Positions 42,501 to 55,066 of a DNA stretch of 64,000 nt are shown here, in pieces. The notes beneath the pieces are model-generated. The model made no database searches. It was not told where the DNA came from and was given only the letters and a program-made list of their open reading frames with translations. The DNA comes from Luzula sylvatica. Its lineage: Eukaryota > Streptophyta > Magnoliopsida > Poales > Juncaceae. Made by a program: the position numbers and the translations under genes. Where the stretch lies: positions 186,001 through 250,000 of the forward strand of contig CAMPEJ010000006.1 in the NCBI GenBank assembly GCA_946800325.1, read 5' to 3'. Position 1 is the stretch's first letter. The number at the start of each line of letters is the position of its first letter.

Positions 42501-45457
42501 ACACTAAGAAAGTTTAATTTTCGATTCAAAACAATCTGTTTATGCTTTGGGGAGTTCAAATAACGTATTTTGAGATCATTTGAATCGTATCTTTTACTAC
42601 ATAACATTTCACCAAAATTTACAAACACTAGGAAAGTTTGTTTTTCGAATCAAAATAATTTGTTTATGCTTTGGGGAGTTCAAATAACATATTTGTAGAT
42701 CATTCGAATCGTATCTTTTACCACATAACATTTCACCAAAATTTACAAACACTAAGAAAGTTTGTTTTTCGATTCAAAACAATCTGTTTGTGCTTTGGGG
42801 AGTTCAAATAACGTATTTTGAGATCATTTGAATCGTATCTTTTACTACATAACATTTCACCAAAATTTACAAACACTAAGAAAGTTTGTTTTTCGATTCA
42901 AAACAATCTGTTTCTGCTTTGGGGAGTTCAAATAATGTATTTTGAGATCATTTGAATCGTATCTTTTACCACATAACATTTCACCAAAATTTACAAACAC
43001 TAAGAAAGTTTGTTTTTCGATTCAAAACAATCTGTTTATGCTTTGGGGAGTTCAAATAACGTATTTTGAGATCAGTGGAATCGTATCTTTTACCACATAA
43101 CATTTCACAAAAATTTACAAACACTAAGAAAGTTTGTTTTTCGATTCAAAACAATCTGTTTCTGCTTTGGGGAGTTCAAATAATGTATTTTGAGATCATT
43201 TGAATCGTATCTTTTACTACATAACATTTCACCAAAATTTACAAACACTAGGAAAGTTTGTTTTTCGAATCAAAACAATTTGTTTATGCTTTGGGGAGTT
43301 CAAATAACATATTTGTAGATCATTCGAATCGTATCTTTTACCACATAACATTTCACCAAAATTTACAAACACTAAGAAAGTTTGTTTTTCGATTCAAAAC
43401 AATCTGTTTGTGCTTTGGGGAGTTCAAATAACGTATTTTGAGATCATTTGAATCGTATCTTTTACTACATAACATTTCACCAAAATTTACAAACACTAAG
43501 AAAGTTTGTTTTTCGATTCAAAACAATCTGTTTGTGCTTTGGGGAGTTCAAATAACGTATTTTGAGATCATTTGAATCGTATCTTTTACTACATAACATT
43601 TCACCAAAATTTACAAACACTAAGAAAGTTTGTTTTTCGATTCAAAACAATCTGTTTCTGCTTTGGGGAGTACAAATAATGTATTTTGAGATCATTTGAA
43701 TCGTATCTTTTACCACATAACATTTCACCAAAATTTACAAACACTAAGAAAGTTTAATTTTCGATTGAAAACAATCTGTTTATGCTTTGGGGAGTTCAAA
43801 TAACGTATTTGTAGATCATTCGAATCGTATTTTTTACCACATAACATTTCACCAAAATTTACAAACACTAAGAAAGTTTGTTTTTCGATTCAAAACAATC
43901 TGTTTATGCTTTGGGGAGTTCAAATAACGTATTTTGAGATCATTGGAATCGTATCTTTTACTACATAACATTTCACCAAAATTTACAAACACTAAGAAAG
44001 TTTGTTTTTCGATTCAAAACAATCTGTTTATGCTTTGGGGAGTTCAAATAACGTATTTTGAGATCATTTGAATCGTATCTTTTACTACATAACATTTCAC
44101 CAAAATTTACTAACACTAAGAAAGTTTGTTTTTCGATTCAAAACAATCTGTTTCTGCTTTGGGGAGTTCAAATAACTTATTTTGAGATCATTTGAATCGT
44201 ATCTTTTACCACATAACATTTCACCAAACTTTACAAACACTAAGAAAGTTTGTTTTTCGATTCAAAACAATCTGTTTATGCTTTGGGGATTTCAAATAAC
44301 GTATTTTGAGATCATTTGAATCGTATCTTTTACTACATAACATTTCACCAAAATTTACAAACACTAAGAAAGTTTGTTTTTCGATTCAAAACAGTCTGTT
44401 TATGCTTTGGGGATTTCAAATAACGTATTTTGAGATCATTTGAATCGTATCTTTTACCGCATAACATTTCACCAAAATTTACAAACACTAAGAAAGTTTA
44501 ATTTTCGAATCAAAACAATCTGTTTATGCTTTGGGGAGTTCAAATAACGTATTTTGAGATCATTTGAATCGTATCTTTTACTACATAACATTTCCCCAAA
44601 ATTTACAAACACTAAGAAAGTTTGTTTTTCGAATCAAAACAATTTGTTTATGCTTTGGGGAGTTCAAATAACATATTTGTAGATCATTCGAATCGTATCT
44701 TTTACCACATAACATTTCACCAAAATTTACAAACACTAAGAAAGTTTGTTTTTCGATTCAAAACAATCTGTTTGTGCTTTGGGGAGTTCAAATAACGTAT
44801 TTTGAGATCATTTGAATCGTATCTTTTACTACATAACATTTCACCAAAATTTACAAACACTAAGAAAGTTTGTTTTTCGATTCAAAACAATCTGTTTCTG
44901 CTTTGGGGAGTTCAAATAATGTATTTTGAGATCATTTGAATCGTATCTTTTACCACATAACATTTCACCAAAATTTACAAACACTAAGAAAGTTTGTTTT
45001 TCGAATCAAAACAATCTGTTTATGCTTTGGGGAGTCCAAATAACGTATTTTGAGATCAGTGGAATCGTATCTTTTACCACATAACATTTCACAAAAATTT
45101 ACAAACACTAAGAAAGTTTGTTTTTCAATTCAAAACAATTTGTTTATGCTTTGGGGAGTTCAAATAACGTATTTAGAGATCATTTGAATCGTATCTTTTA
45201 CCACATAACATTTCACCAAAATTTACAAACACTAAGAAAGTTTGTTTTTCGATTCAAAACAATCTGTTTATGCTTTGGGGAGTTCAAATAACGTATTTTG
45301 AGATCATTTGAATCGTATGTTTTACTACATAACATTTCACCAAAATTTACAAACACTAAGAAAGTTTGTTTTTCGATTCAAAACAATTTGTCTATGCTTT
45401 GGGGAGTACAAATAACATATTTTTAGATCATTCAAATCGTATCTTTTACCACATAAC

Positions 45458-45674
45458 ATTTCACCAAAATTTACAAACACTAAGAAAGTTTGTTTTTCGA
45501 TTCAAAACAATCTGTTTATGCTTTGGGGAGTTCAAATAACGTATTTTGAGATCATTTGAATCGTATCTTTCACTAAGAAAGTTTGTTTTTCGATTCAAAA
45601 CAATCTGTTTATGCTTTGGGGAGTTCAAATAACGTATATTGAGATCATTTGAATCGTATCTTTTACCACATAAC
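45458..45674 (+). repeat. Monomer pair fused by a 31-bp deletion, copy 3
   Basis: Junction at 45570/45571, 512 bp after GATCAGTGG (45058). It lies 6169 bp (49 monomers plus 93 bp) after copy 2. Confidence 0.95.
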
Positions 45675-48402
45675 ATTTCACCAAAATTTACAAACACTAA
45701 GAAAGTTTGTTTTTCGATTCAAAACAATCTGTTTATGCTTTGGGGAGTTCAAATAACGTATTTTGAGATCATTTGAATCGTATCTTTTACCACATAACAT
45801 TTCACCAAAATTTACAAACACTAAGAAAGTTTGTTTTTCGATTCAAAACAATCTGTTTATGCTTTGGGGAGTTCAAATAACGTATTTTGAGATCATTTGA
45901 ATCGTATCTTTTACTACATAACATTTCACCAAAATTTACAAACACTAAGAAAGTTTGTTTTTCGATTCAAAACAATCTGTTTATGCTTTGGGGAGTTCAA
46001 ATAACGTATATTGAGATCATTTGAATCGTATCTTTTACCACATAACATTTCACCAAAATTTACAAACACTAAGAAAGTTTGTTTTTCGATTCAAAACAAT
46101 CTGTTTATGCTTTGGGGAGTTCAAATAACGTATTTTGAGATCATTTGAATCGTATCTTTTACCACATAACATTTCACCAAAATTTACAAACACTAAGAAA
46201 GTTTGTTTTTCGATTCAAAACAATCTGTTTATGCTTTGGGGAGTTCAAATAACGTATTTTGAGATCATTGGAATCGTATCTTTTACTACATAACATTTCA
46301 CCAAAATTTATAAACACTAAGAAAGTTTGTTTTTCGATTCAAAACAATCTGTTTATGCTTTGGGGAGTTCAAATAACTTATTTTGAGATCATTTGAATCG
46401 TATCTTTTACCACATAACATTTCACCAAACTTTACAAACACTAAGAAAGTTTGTTTTTCGATTCAAAACAATATGTTTATGCTATGGGGATTTCAAATAA
46501 CGTATTTTGGGATCATTTGAATCGTATCTTTTACCACATAACATTTCACCAAAATTTACAAACACTAAGAAAGTTTAATTTTCGATTCGAAACAATCTGT
46601 TTATGCTTTGGGGAGTTCAAATAACGTATTTGTAGATCATTCGAATCGTATCTTTTACCACATAACATTTCACCAAAATTTACAAACACTAAGAAAGTTT
46701 GTTTTTCGATTCAAAACAATCTATTTATGCTTTGGGGAGTTCAAATAACGTATTTTGAGATCATTGGAATCGTATCTTTTACTACATAACATTTCACCAA
46801 AATTTACAAACACTAAGAAAGTTTGTTTTTCGATTCAAAACAATCTGTTTATGCTTTGGGGAGTACAAATAACGTATTTTGAGATCATTTGAATCGTATC
46901 TTTTACTACATAACATTTCACCAAAATTTACAAACACTAAGAAAGTTTGTTTTTCGATTCAAAACAATCTGTTTCTGCTTTGGGGAGTTCAAATAATGTA
47001 TTTTGAGATCATTTGAATCGTATCTTTTACCACATAACATTTCACCAAAATTTACAAACACTAAGAAAGTTTGTTTTTCGATTCAAAACAATCTGTTTCT
47101 GCTTTGGGGACTTCAAATAATGTATTTTGAGATCATTTGAATCGTATCTTTTACCACATAACATTTCACCAAAATTTACAAACACTAAGAAAGTTTGTTT
47201 TTCGATTCAAAACAATCTGTTTATGCTTTGGGGAATTCAAATAACGTATTTTGAGATCATTTGAATCGTATCTTTTACTACATAACATTTCACCAAAATT
47301 TACAAACACTAAGAAAGTTTGTTTTTCGATTCAAAACAATCTGTTTATGCTTTGGGGATTTCAAATAACGTATTTTGAGATCATTTGAATCGTATCTTTT
47401 ACCACATAACATTTCACCAAAATTTACAAACACTAAGAAAGTTTAATTTTCGATTCAAAACAATCTGTTTATGCTTTGGGGAGTTCAAATAACGTATTTT
47501 GAGATCATTTGAATCGTATCTTTTACTACATAACATTTCACCAAAATTTACAAACACTAAGAAAGTTGGTTTTTCGAATCAAAACAATTTGTTTATGCTT
47601 TGGGGAGTTCAAATAACATATTTGTAGATCATTCGAATCGTATCTTTTACCACATAACATTTCACCAAAATTTACAAACACTAAGAAAGTTTGTTTTTCG
47701 ATTCAAAACAATCTGTTTGTGCTTTGGGGAGTTCAAATAACGTATTTTGAGATCATTTGAATCGTATCTTTTACTACATAACATTTTACCAAAATTTACA
47801 AACACTAAGAAAGTTTGTTTTTCGATTCAAAGCAATCTGTTTCTGCTTTGGGGAGTTCAAATAATGTATTTTGAGATCATTTGAATCGTATCTTTTACCA
47901 CATAACATTTCACCAAAATTTACAAACACTAAGAAAGTTTGTTTTTCAATTCAAAACAATCTGTTTATGCTTTGGGGAGTTCAAATAACGTATTTTGAGA
48001 TCAGTGGAATCGTATCTTTTACCACATAACATTTCACAAAAATTTACAAACACTAAGAAAGTTTGTTTTTCGATTGAAAACAATTTGTTTATGCTTTGGG
48101 GAGTTCAAATAACGTATTTAGAGATCATTTGAATCGTATCTTTTACCACATAACATTTCACCAAAATTTACAAACACTAAGAAAGTTTGTTTTTCGATTC
48201 AAAACAATCTGTTTATGCTTTGGGGAGTTCAAATAACGTATTTTGAGATCATTTGAATCGTATGTTTTACTACATAACATTTCACCAAAATTTACAAACA
48301 CTAAGAAAGTTTGTTTTTCGATTCAAAACAATTTGTCTATGCTTTGGGGAGTTCAAATAACATATTTTTAGATCATTCAAATCGTATCTTTTACCACATA
48401 AC

Positions 48403-48619
48403 ATTTCACCAAAATTTACAAACACTAAGAAAGTTTGTTTTTCGATTCAAAACAATCTGTTTATGCTTTGGGGAGTTCAAATAACGTATTTTGAGATCAT
48501 TTGAATCGTATCTTTCACTAAGAAAGTTTGTTTTTCGATTCAAAACAATCTGTTTATGCTTTGGGGAGTTCAAATAACGTATATTGAGATCATTTGAATC
48601 GTATCTTTTACCACATAAC
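48403..48619 (+). repeat. Monomer pair fused by a 31-bp deletion, copy 4
   Basis: Junction at 48515/48516, 2945 bp after copy 3. It is followed at about 48724 by a 1-base loss (GTACTTTT for GTATCTTTT). Confidence 0.95.
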
Positions 48620-51594
48620 ATTTCACCAAAATTTACAAACACTAAGAAAGTTTGTTTTTCGATTCAAAACAATCTGTTTATGCTTTGGGGAGTTCAAATA
48701 ACGTATTTTGAGATCATTTGAATCGTACTTTTACCACATAACATTTCACCAAAATTTACAAACACTAAGAAAGTTTGTTTTTCGATTCAAAACAATCTGT
48801 TTATGCTTTGGGGAGTTCAAATAATGTATTTTGAGATCATTGGAATCGTATCTTTTACTACATAACATTTCACCAAAATTTACAAACACTAAGAAAGATT
48901 GTTTTTCGATTCAAAACAATCTGTTTATGCTTTGGGGAGTTCAAATAACGTATTTTGAGATCATTTGAATCGTATCTTTTACTACATAACATTTCACAAA
49001 AATTTACAAACACTTAGAAAGTTTGTTTTTCGATTCAAAACAATCTGTTTATGCTTTGGGGAGTTCAAATAACGTATATTGAGATCATTTGAATCGTATC
49101 TTTTACCACATAACATTTCACCAAAATTTACAAACACTAAGAAAGTTTGTTTTTCGATTCAAAACAATCTGTTTATGCTTTGGGGAGTTCAAATAACGTA
49201 TTTTGAGATCATTTGAATCGTATCTTTAACCACATAACATTTCACCAAAATTTACAAACACTAAGAAAGTTTGTTTTTCGATTCAAAACAATCTGTTTAT
49301 GCTTTGGGGAGTTCAAATAACGTATTTTGAGATCATTGGAATCGTATCTTTTACTACATAACATTTCACCAAAATTTACAAACACTAAGAAAGTTTGTTT
49401 TTCGATTCAAAACAATCTGTTTATGCTTTGGGGAGTTCAAATAACTTATTTTGAGATCATTTGAATCGTATCTTTTACCACATAACATTTCACCAAACTT
49501 TACAAACACTAAGAAAGTTTGTTTTTCGATTCAAAACAATCTGTTTATGCTTTGGGGATTTCAAATAACGTATTTTGGGATCATTTGAATCGTATCTTTT
49601 ACCACATAACATTTCACCAAAATTTACAAACACTAAGAAAGTTTAATTTTCGATTCGAAACAATGTGTTTATGCTTTGGGGAGTTCAAATAACGTATTTG
49701 TAGATCATTCGAATCGTATCTTTTACCACATAACATTTCACCAAAATTTACAAACACTAAGAAAGTTTGTTTTTCGATTCAAAACAATCTGTTTATGCTT
49801 TGCGGAGTTCAAATAACGTATTTTGAGATCATTGGAATCGTATCTTTTACTACATAACATTTCACCAAAATTTACAAACACTAAGAAAGTTTGTTTTTCG
49901 ATTCAAAACAATCTGTTTATGCTTTGGGGAGTTCAAATAACTTATTTTGAGATCATTTGAATCGTATCTTTTACCACATAACATTTCACCAAACTTTACA
50001 AACACTAAGAAAGTTTGTTTTTCGATTCAAAACAATCTGTTTATGCTTTGGGGATTTCAAATAACGTATTTTGGGATCATTTGAATCGTATCTTTTACCA
50101 CATAACATTTCACCAAAATTTACAAACACTAAGAAAGTTTAATTTTCGATTCGAAACAATCTGTTTATGCTTTGGGGAGTTCAAATAACGTATTTTGAGA
50201 TCATTGGAATCGTATCTTTTACTACATAACATTTCACCAAAATTTACAAACACTAAGAAAGTTTGTTTTTCGATTCAAAACAATCTGTTTATGCTTTAGG
50301 GAGTTCAAATAACTTATTTTGAGATCATTTGAATCGTATCTTTTACCACATAACATTTCACCAAACTTTACAAACACTAAGAAAGTTTGTTTTTCGATTC
50401 AAAACAATATGTTTATGCTTTGGGGATTTCAAATAACGTATTTTGGGATCATTTGAATCGTATCTTTTACCACATAACATTTCACCAAAATTTACAAACA
50501 CTAAGAAAGTTTAATTTTCGATTCGAAACAATATGTTTATGCTTTGGGGAGTTCAAATAACGTATTTGTAGATCATTCGAATCGTATCTTTTACCACATA
50601 ACATTTCACCAAAATTTACAAACACTAAGAAAGTTTGTTTTTCGATTCAAAACAATCTGTTTATGCTTTGGGGATTTCAAATAACGTATTTTGGGATCAT
50701 TTGAATCGTATCTTTTACCACATAACATTTCACCAAAATTTACAAACACTAAGAAAGTTTGTTTTTCGAATCAAAACAATTTGTTTATGCTTTGGGGAGT
50801 TCAAATAACATATTTGTAGATCATTCGAATCGTATCTTTTACCACATAACATTTCACCAAAATTTACAAACACTAAGAAAGTTTGTTTTTCGATTCAAAA
50901 CAATCTGTTTCGGCTTTGGGGAGTTCAAATAATGTATTTTGAGATCATTTGAATCGTATCTTTTACCACATAACATTTCACCAAAATTTACAAACACTAA
51001 GAAAGTTTGTTTTTCGATTCAAAACAATCTGTTTCTGCTTTGGGGAGTTCGAATAATGTATTTTGAGATCATTTGAATCGTATCTTTTACCACATAACAT
51101 TTCACCAAAATTTACAAACACTAAGAAAGTTTGTTTTTCGATTCAAAACAATTTGTTTATGCTTTGGGGAGTTCAAATAACGTATTTAGAGATCAGTGGA
51201 ATCGTATCTTTTACCACATAACATTTCACAAAAATTTACAAACACTAAGAAAGTTTGTTTTTCGATTCAAAACAATCTGTTTCTGCTTTGGGGATTTCAA
51301 ATAACGTATTTTGAGATCATTTGAATCGTATCTTTTACCACATAACATTTCACCAAAATTTACAAACACTAAGAAAGTTTGTTTTTCGATTCAAAACAAT
51401 CTGTTTATGCTTTGGGGATTTCAAATAACGTATTTTGAGATCATTTGAATCGTATCTTTTACCACATAACATTTCACCAAAATTTACAAACACTAAGAAA
51501 GTTTAATTTTCGATTCAAAACAATCTGTTTATGCTTTGGGGAGTTCAAATAACGTATTTCGAGATCATTTGAATCGTATCTTTTACTACATAAC

Positions 51595-54500
51595 ATTTCA
51601 CCAAAATTTACAAACACTAAGAAAGTTTGTTTTTCGAATCAAAACAATTTGTTTATGCTTTGGGGAGTTCAAATAACATATTTGTAGATCATTCGAATCG
51701 TATCTTTTACCACATAACATTTCACCAAAATTTACAAACACTAAGAAAGTTTGTTTTTCGATTCAAAACAATCTGTTTGTGCTTTGGGGAGTTCAAATAA
51801 CGTATTTTGAGATCATTTGAATCGTATCTTTTACTACATAACATTTCACCAAAATTTACAAACACTAAGAAAGTTTGTTTTTCGATTCAAAACAATCTGT
51901 TTCTGCTTTGGGGAGTTCAAATAATGTATTTTGAGATCATTTGAATCGTATCTTTTACCACATAACATTTCACCAAAATTTACAAACACTAAGAAAGTTT
52001 GTTTTTCGATTCAAAACAATCTGTTTATGCTTTGGGGAGTTCAAATAACGTATTTTGAGATCAGTGGAATCGTATCTTTTACCACATAACATTTCACAAA
52101 AATTTACAAACACTAAGAAAGTTTGTTTTTCGATTCAAAACAATTTGTTTATGCTTTGGGGAGTTCAAATAACGTATTTAGAGATCATTTGAATCGTATC
52201 TTTTACCACATAACATTTCACCAAAATTTACAAACACTAAGAAAGTTTGTTTTTCGATTCAAAACAATCTGTTTATGCTTTGGGGAGTTCAAATAACGTA
52301 TTTTGAGATCATTTGAATCGTATGTTTTACTACATAACATTTCACCAAAATTTACAAACACTAAGAAAGTTTGTTTTTCGATTCCAAAGAATTTGTCTAT
52401 GCTTTGGGGAGTTCAAATAACATATTTTTAGATCATTCAAATCGTATCTTTTACCACATAACATTTCACCAAAATTTACAAACACTAAGAAAGTTTGTTT
52501 TTCGATTCAAAACAATCTGTTTATGCTTTGGGGAGTTCAAATAACGTATTTTGAGATCATTTGAATCGTATCTTTTACTACATAACTTTTCACCAAAATT
52601 TACAAACACTAAGAAAGTTTGTTTTTCGAATCAAAACAATTTGTTTATGCTTTGGGGAGTTCAAATAACATATTTGTAGATCATTCGAATCGTATCTTTT
52701 ACCACATAACATTTCACCAAAATTTACAAACACTAAGAAAGTTTGTTTTTCGATTCAAAACAATCTGTTTGTGCTTTGGGGAGTTCAAATAACGTATTTT
52801 GAGATCATTTGAATCGTATCTTTTACTACATAACATTTCACCAAAATTTACAAACACTAAGAAAGTTTGTTTTTCGATTCAAAACAATCTGTTTCTGCTT
52901 TGGGGAGTTCAAATAATGTATTTTGAGATCATTTGAATCGTATCTTTTACCACATAACATTTCACCAAAATTTACAAACACTAAGAAAGTTTGTTTTTCG
53001 ATTCAAAACAATCTGTTTATGCTTTGGGGAGTTCAAATAACGTATTTTGAGATCAGTGGAATCGTATCTTTTACCACATAACATTTCACAAAAATTTACA
53101 AACACTAAGAAAGTTTGTTTTTCGATTCAAAACAATTTGTTTATGCTTTGGGGAGTTCAAATAACGTATTTAGAGATCATTTGAATCGTATCTTTTACCA
53201 CATAACATTTCACCAAAATTTACAAACACTAAGAAAGTTTGTTTTTCGATTCAAAACAATCTGTTTATGCTTTGGGGAGTTCAAATAACGTATTTTGAGA
53301 TCATTTGAATCGTATGTTTTACTACATAACATTTCACCAAAATTTACAAACACTAAGAAAGTTTGTTTTTCGATTCAAAACAATTTGTCTATGCTTTGGG
53401 GAGTTCAAATAACATATTTTTAGATCATTCAAATCGTATCTTTTACCACATAACATTTCACCAAAATTTACAAACACTAAGAAAGTTTGTTTTTCGATTC
53501 AAAACAATCTGTTTATGCTTTGGGGAGTTCAAATAACGTATTTTGAGATCATTTGAATCGTATCTTTTACTACATAACATTTCACCAAAATTTACAAACA
53601 CTAAGAAAGTTTGTTTTTCGAATCAAAACAATTTGTTTATGCTTTGGGGAGTTCAAATAACATATTTGTAGATCATTCGAATCGTATCTTTTACCATATA
53701 ACATTTCACCAAAATTTACAAACACTAAGAAAGTTTGTTTTTCGATTCAAAACAATCTGTTTGTGCTTTGGGGAGTTCAAATAACGTATTTTGAGATCAT
53801 TTGAATCGTATCTTTTACTACATAACATTTCACCAAAATTTACAAACACTAAGAAAGTTTGTTTTTCGATTCAAAACAATCTGTTTCTGCTTTGGGGAGT
53901 TCAAATAATGTATTTTGAGATCATTTGAATCGTATCTTTTACCACATAACATTTCACCAAAATTTACAAACACTAAGAAAGTTTGTTTTTCGATTCAAAA
54001 CAATCTGTTTATGCTTTGGGGAGTTCAAATAACGTATTTTGAGATCAGTGGAATCGTATCTTTTACCACATAACATTTCACAAAAATTTACAAACACTAA
54101 GAAAGTTTGTTTTTCGATTCAAAACAATTTGTTTATGCTTTGGGGAGTTCAAATAACGTATTTAGAGATCATTTGAATCGTATCTTTTACCACATAACAT
54201 TTCACCAAAATTTACAAACACTAAGAAAGTTTGTTTTTCGATTCAAAACAATCTGTTTATGCTTTGGGGAGTTCAAATAACGTATTTTGAGATCATTTGA
54301 ATCGTATGTTTTACTACATAACATTTCACCAAAATTTACAAACACTAAGAAAGTTTGTTTTTCGATTCAAAACAATTTGTCTATGCTTTGGGGAGTTCAA
54401 ATAACATATTTTTAGATCATTCAAATCGTATCTTTTACCACATAACATTTCACCAAAATTTACAAACACTAAGAAAGTTTGTTTTTCGATTCAAAACAAT

Positions 54501-54818
54501 CTGTTTATGCTTTGGGGAGTTCAAATAACGTATTTTGAGATCATTTGAATCGTATCTTTTACTACATAACATTTCACCAAAATTTACAAACACTAAGAAA
54601 GTTTGTTTTTCGAATCAAAACAATTTGTTTATGCTTTGGGGAGTTCAAATAACATATTTGTAGATCATTCGAATCGTATCTTTTACCACATAACATTTCA
54701 CCAAAATTTACAAACACTAAGAAAGTTTGTTTTTCGATTCAAAACAATCTGTTTGTGCTTTGGGGAGTTCAAATAACGTATTTTGAGATCATTTGAATCG
54801 TATCTTTTACTACATAAC
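51595..54818 (+). repeat. 8-monomer HOR (992 bp), three copies plus two monomers
   Basis: Copies run 51595-52586, 52587-53578 and 53579-54570, with two further monomers to 54818. The eight monomers are: (1) TTCGAATCAAAAC with ACATATTTGTAG; (2) TGTGC; (3) TCTGC with AATGTA; (4) plain with GATCAGTGG; (5) CACAAAAA with TTTAGAG; (6) plain ending GTATGTTTTAC; (7) GTCTATGC with ACATATTTTTAG; (8) plain. The CGAATC marker lies at 51635, 52627, 53619 and 54611, exactly 992 bp apart. Private changes include TTCCAAAGAAT (about 52383), CATAACTTTT (about 52583) and ACCATATA (about 53694). The fourth copy stops where monomer 3 is replaced by a GTATATTG form. Confidence 0.94.
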
Positions 54819-55066
54819 ATTTCACCAAAATTTACAAACACTAAGAAAGTTTGTTTTTCGATTCAAAACAATCTGTTTATGCTTTGGGGAGTTCAAATAA
54901 CGTATATTGAGATCATTTGAATCGTATCTTTTACCACATAACATTTCACCAAAATTTACAAACACTAAGAAAGTTTGTTTTTCGATTCAAAACAATCTGT
55001 TTATGCTTTGGGGAGTTCAAATAACGTATTTTGAGATCATTTGAATCGTATCTTTTACCACATAAC
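54819..55066 (+). repeat. Two linker monomers between 8-mer and 4-mer HORs
   Basis: A GTATATTG monomer and a plain monomer join the 8-monomer array to the 4-monomer array. The same pair precedes the second 4-monomer array at about 59.2-59.4 kb, which suggests the two arrays share a common flank and a common origin. Confidence 0.75.

Larger units (their letters stand above)
33120..44200 (+). repeat. Mosaic region with unit of about 3193 bp
   Basis: Segment about 35.6-37.6 kb matches 38.8-40.8 kb at offset 3193 bp (25 monomers plus one 93-bp truncated unit). Markers such as CACTAGGAAAG (35251, 38568, 41017, 42629, 43249) and GATCAGTGG (35696, 38889, about 43.07 kb) are spaced unevenly, showing losses and gains of whole monomers. 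For example, the 38.8 kb copy lacks the TCTGC and neighbouring form, and 42629 to 43249 is only five monomers. The CGGTTC and CCGGTTC monomers at 33.9-34.05 kb are shared with 23.1 and 25.7 kb, linking this region to the mosaic on the left. Confidence 0.78.
44201..51594 (+). repeat. Mosaic region with unit of 2945 bp and short 3-4 monomer repeats
   Basis: A unit of 2945 bp (23 monomers plus a 93-bp truncated one) links about 44.2-45.8 kb to 47.2-48.7 kb. GTTTAATTTT (44498 and 47443), GATCAGTGG (45058 and 48003) and the 31-bp deletion (45570 and 48515) all keep this spacing. From 49.3 to 50.6 kb, monomers AACTTATT, CCAAACTTT with TTGGGATC, and GTTTAATT with TCGAAAC recur every four and then three monomers (GTTTAATT at 49643, 50139 and 50511). 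This is an irregular version of the 4-monomer HOR seen at 55 and 59 kb. Around 50.7-51.5 kb monomer order is scrambled, including a chimera at 51195. Confidence 0.78.
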
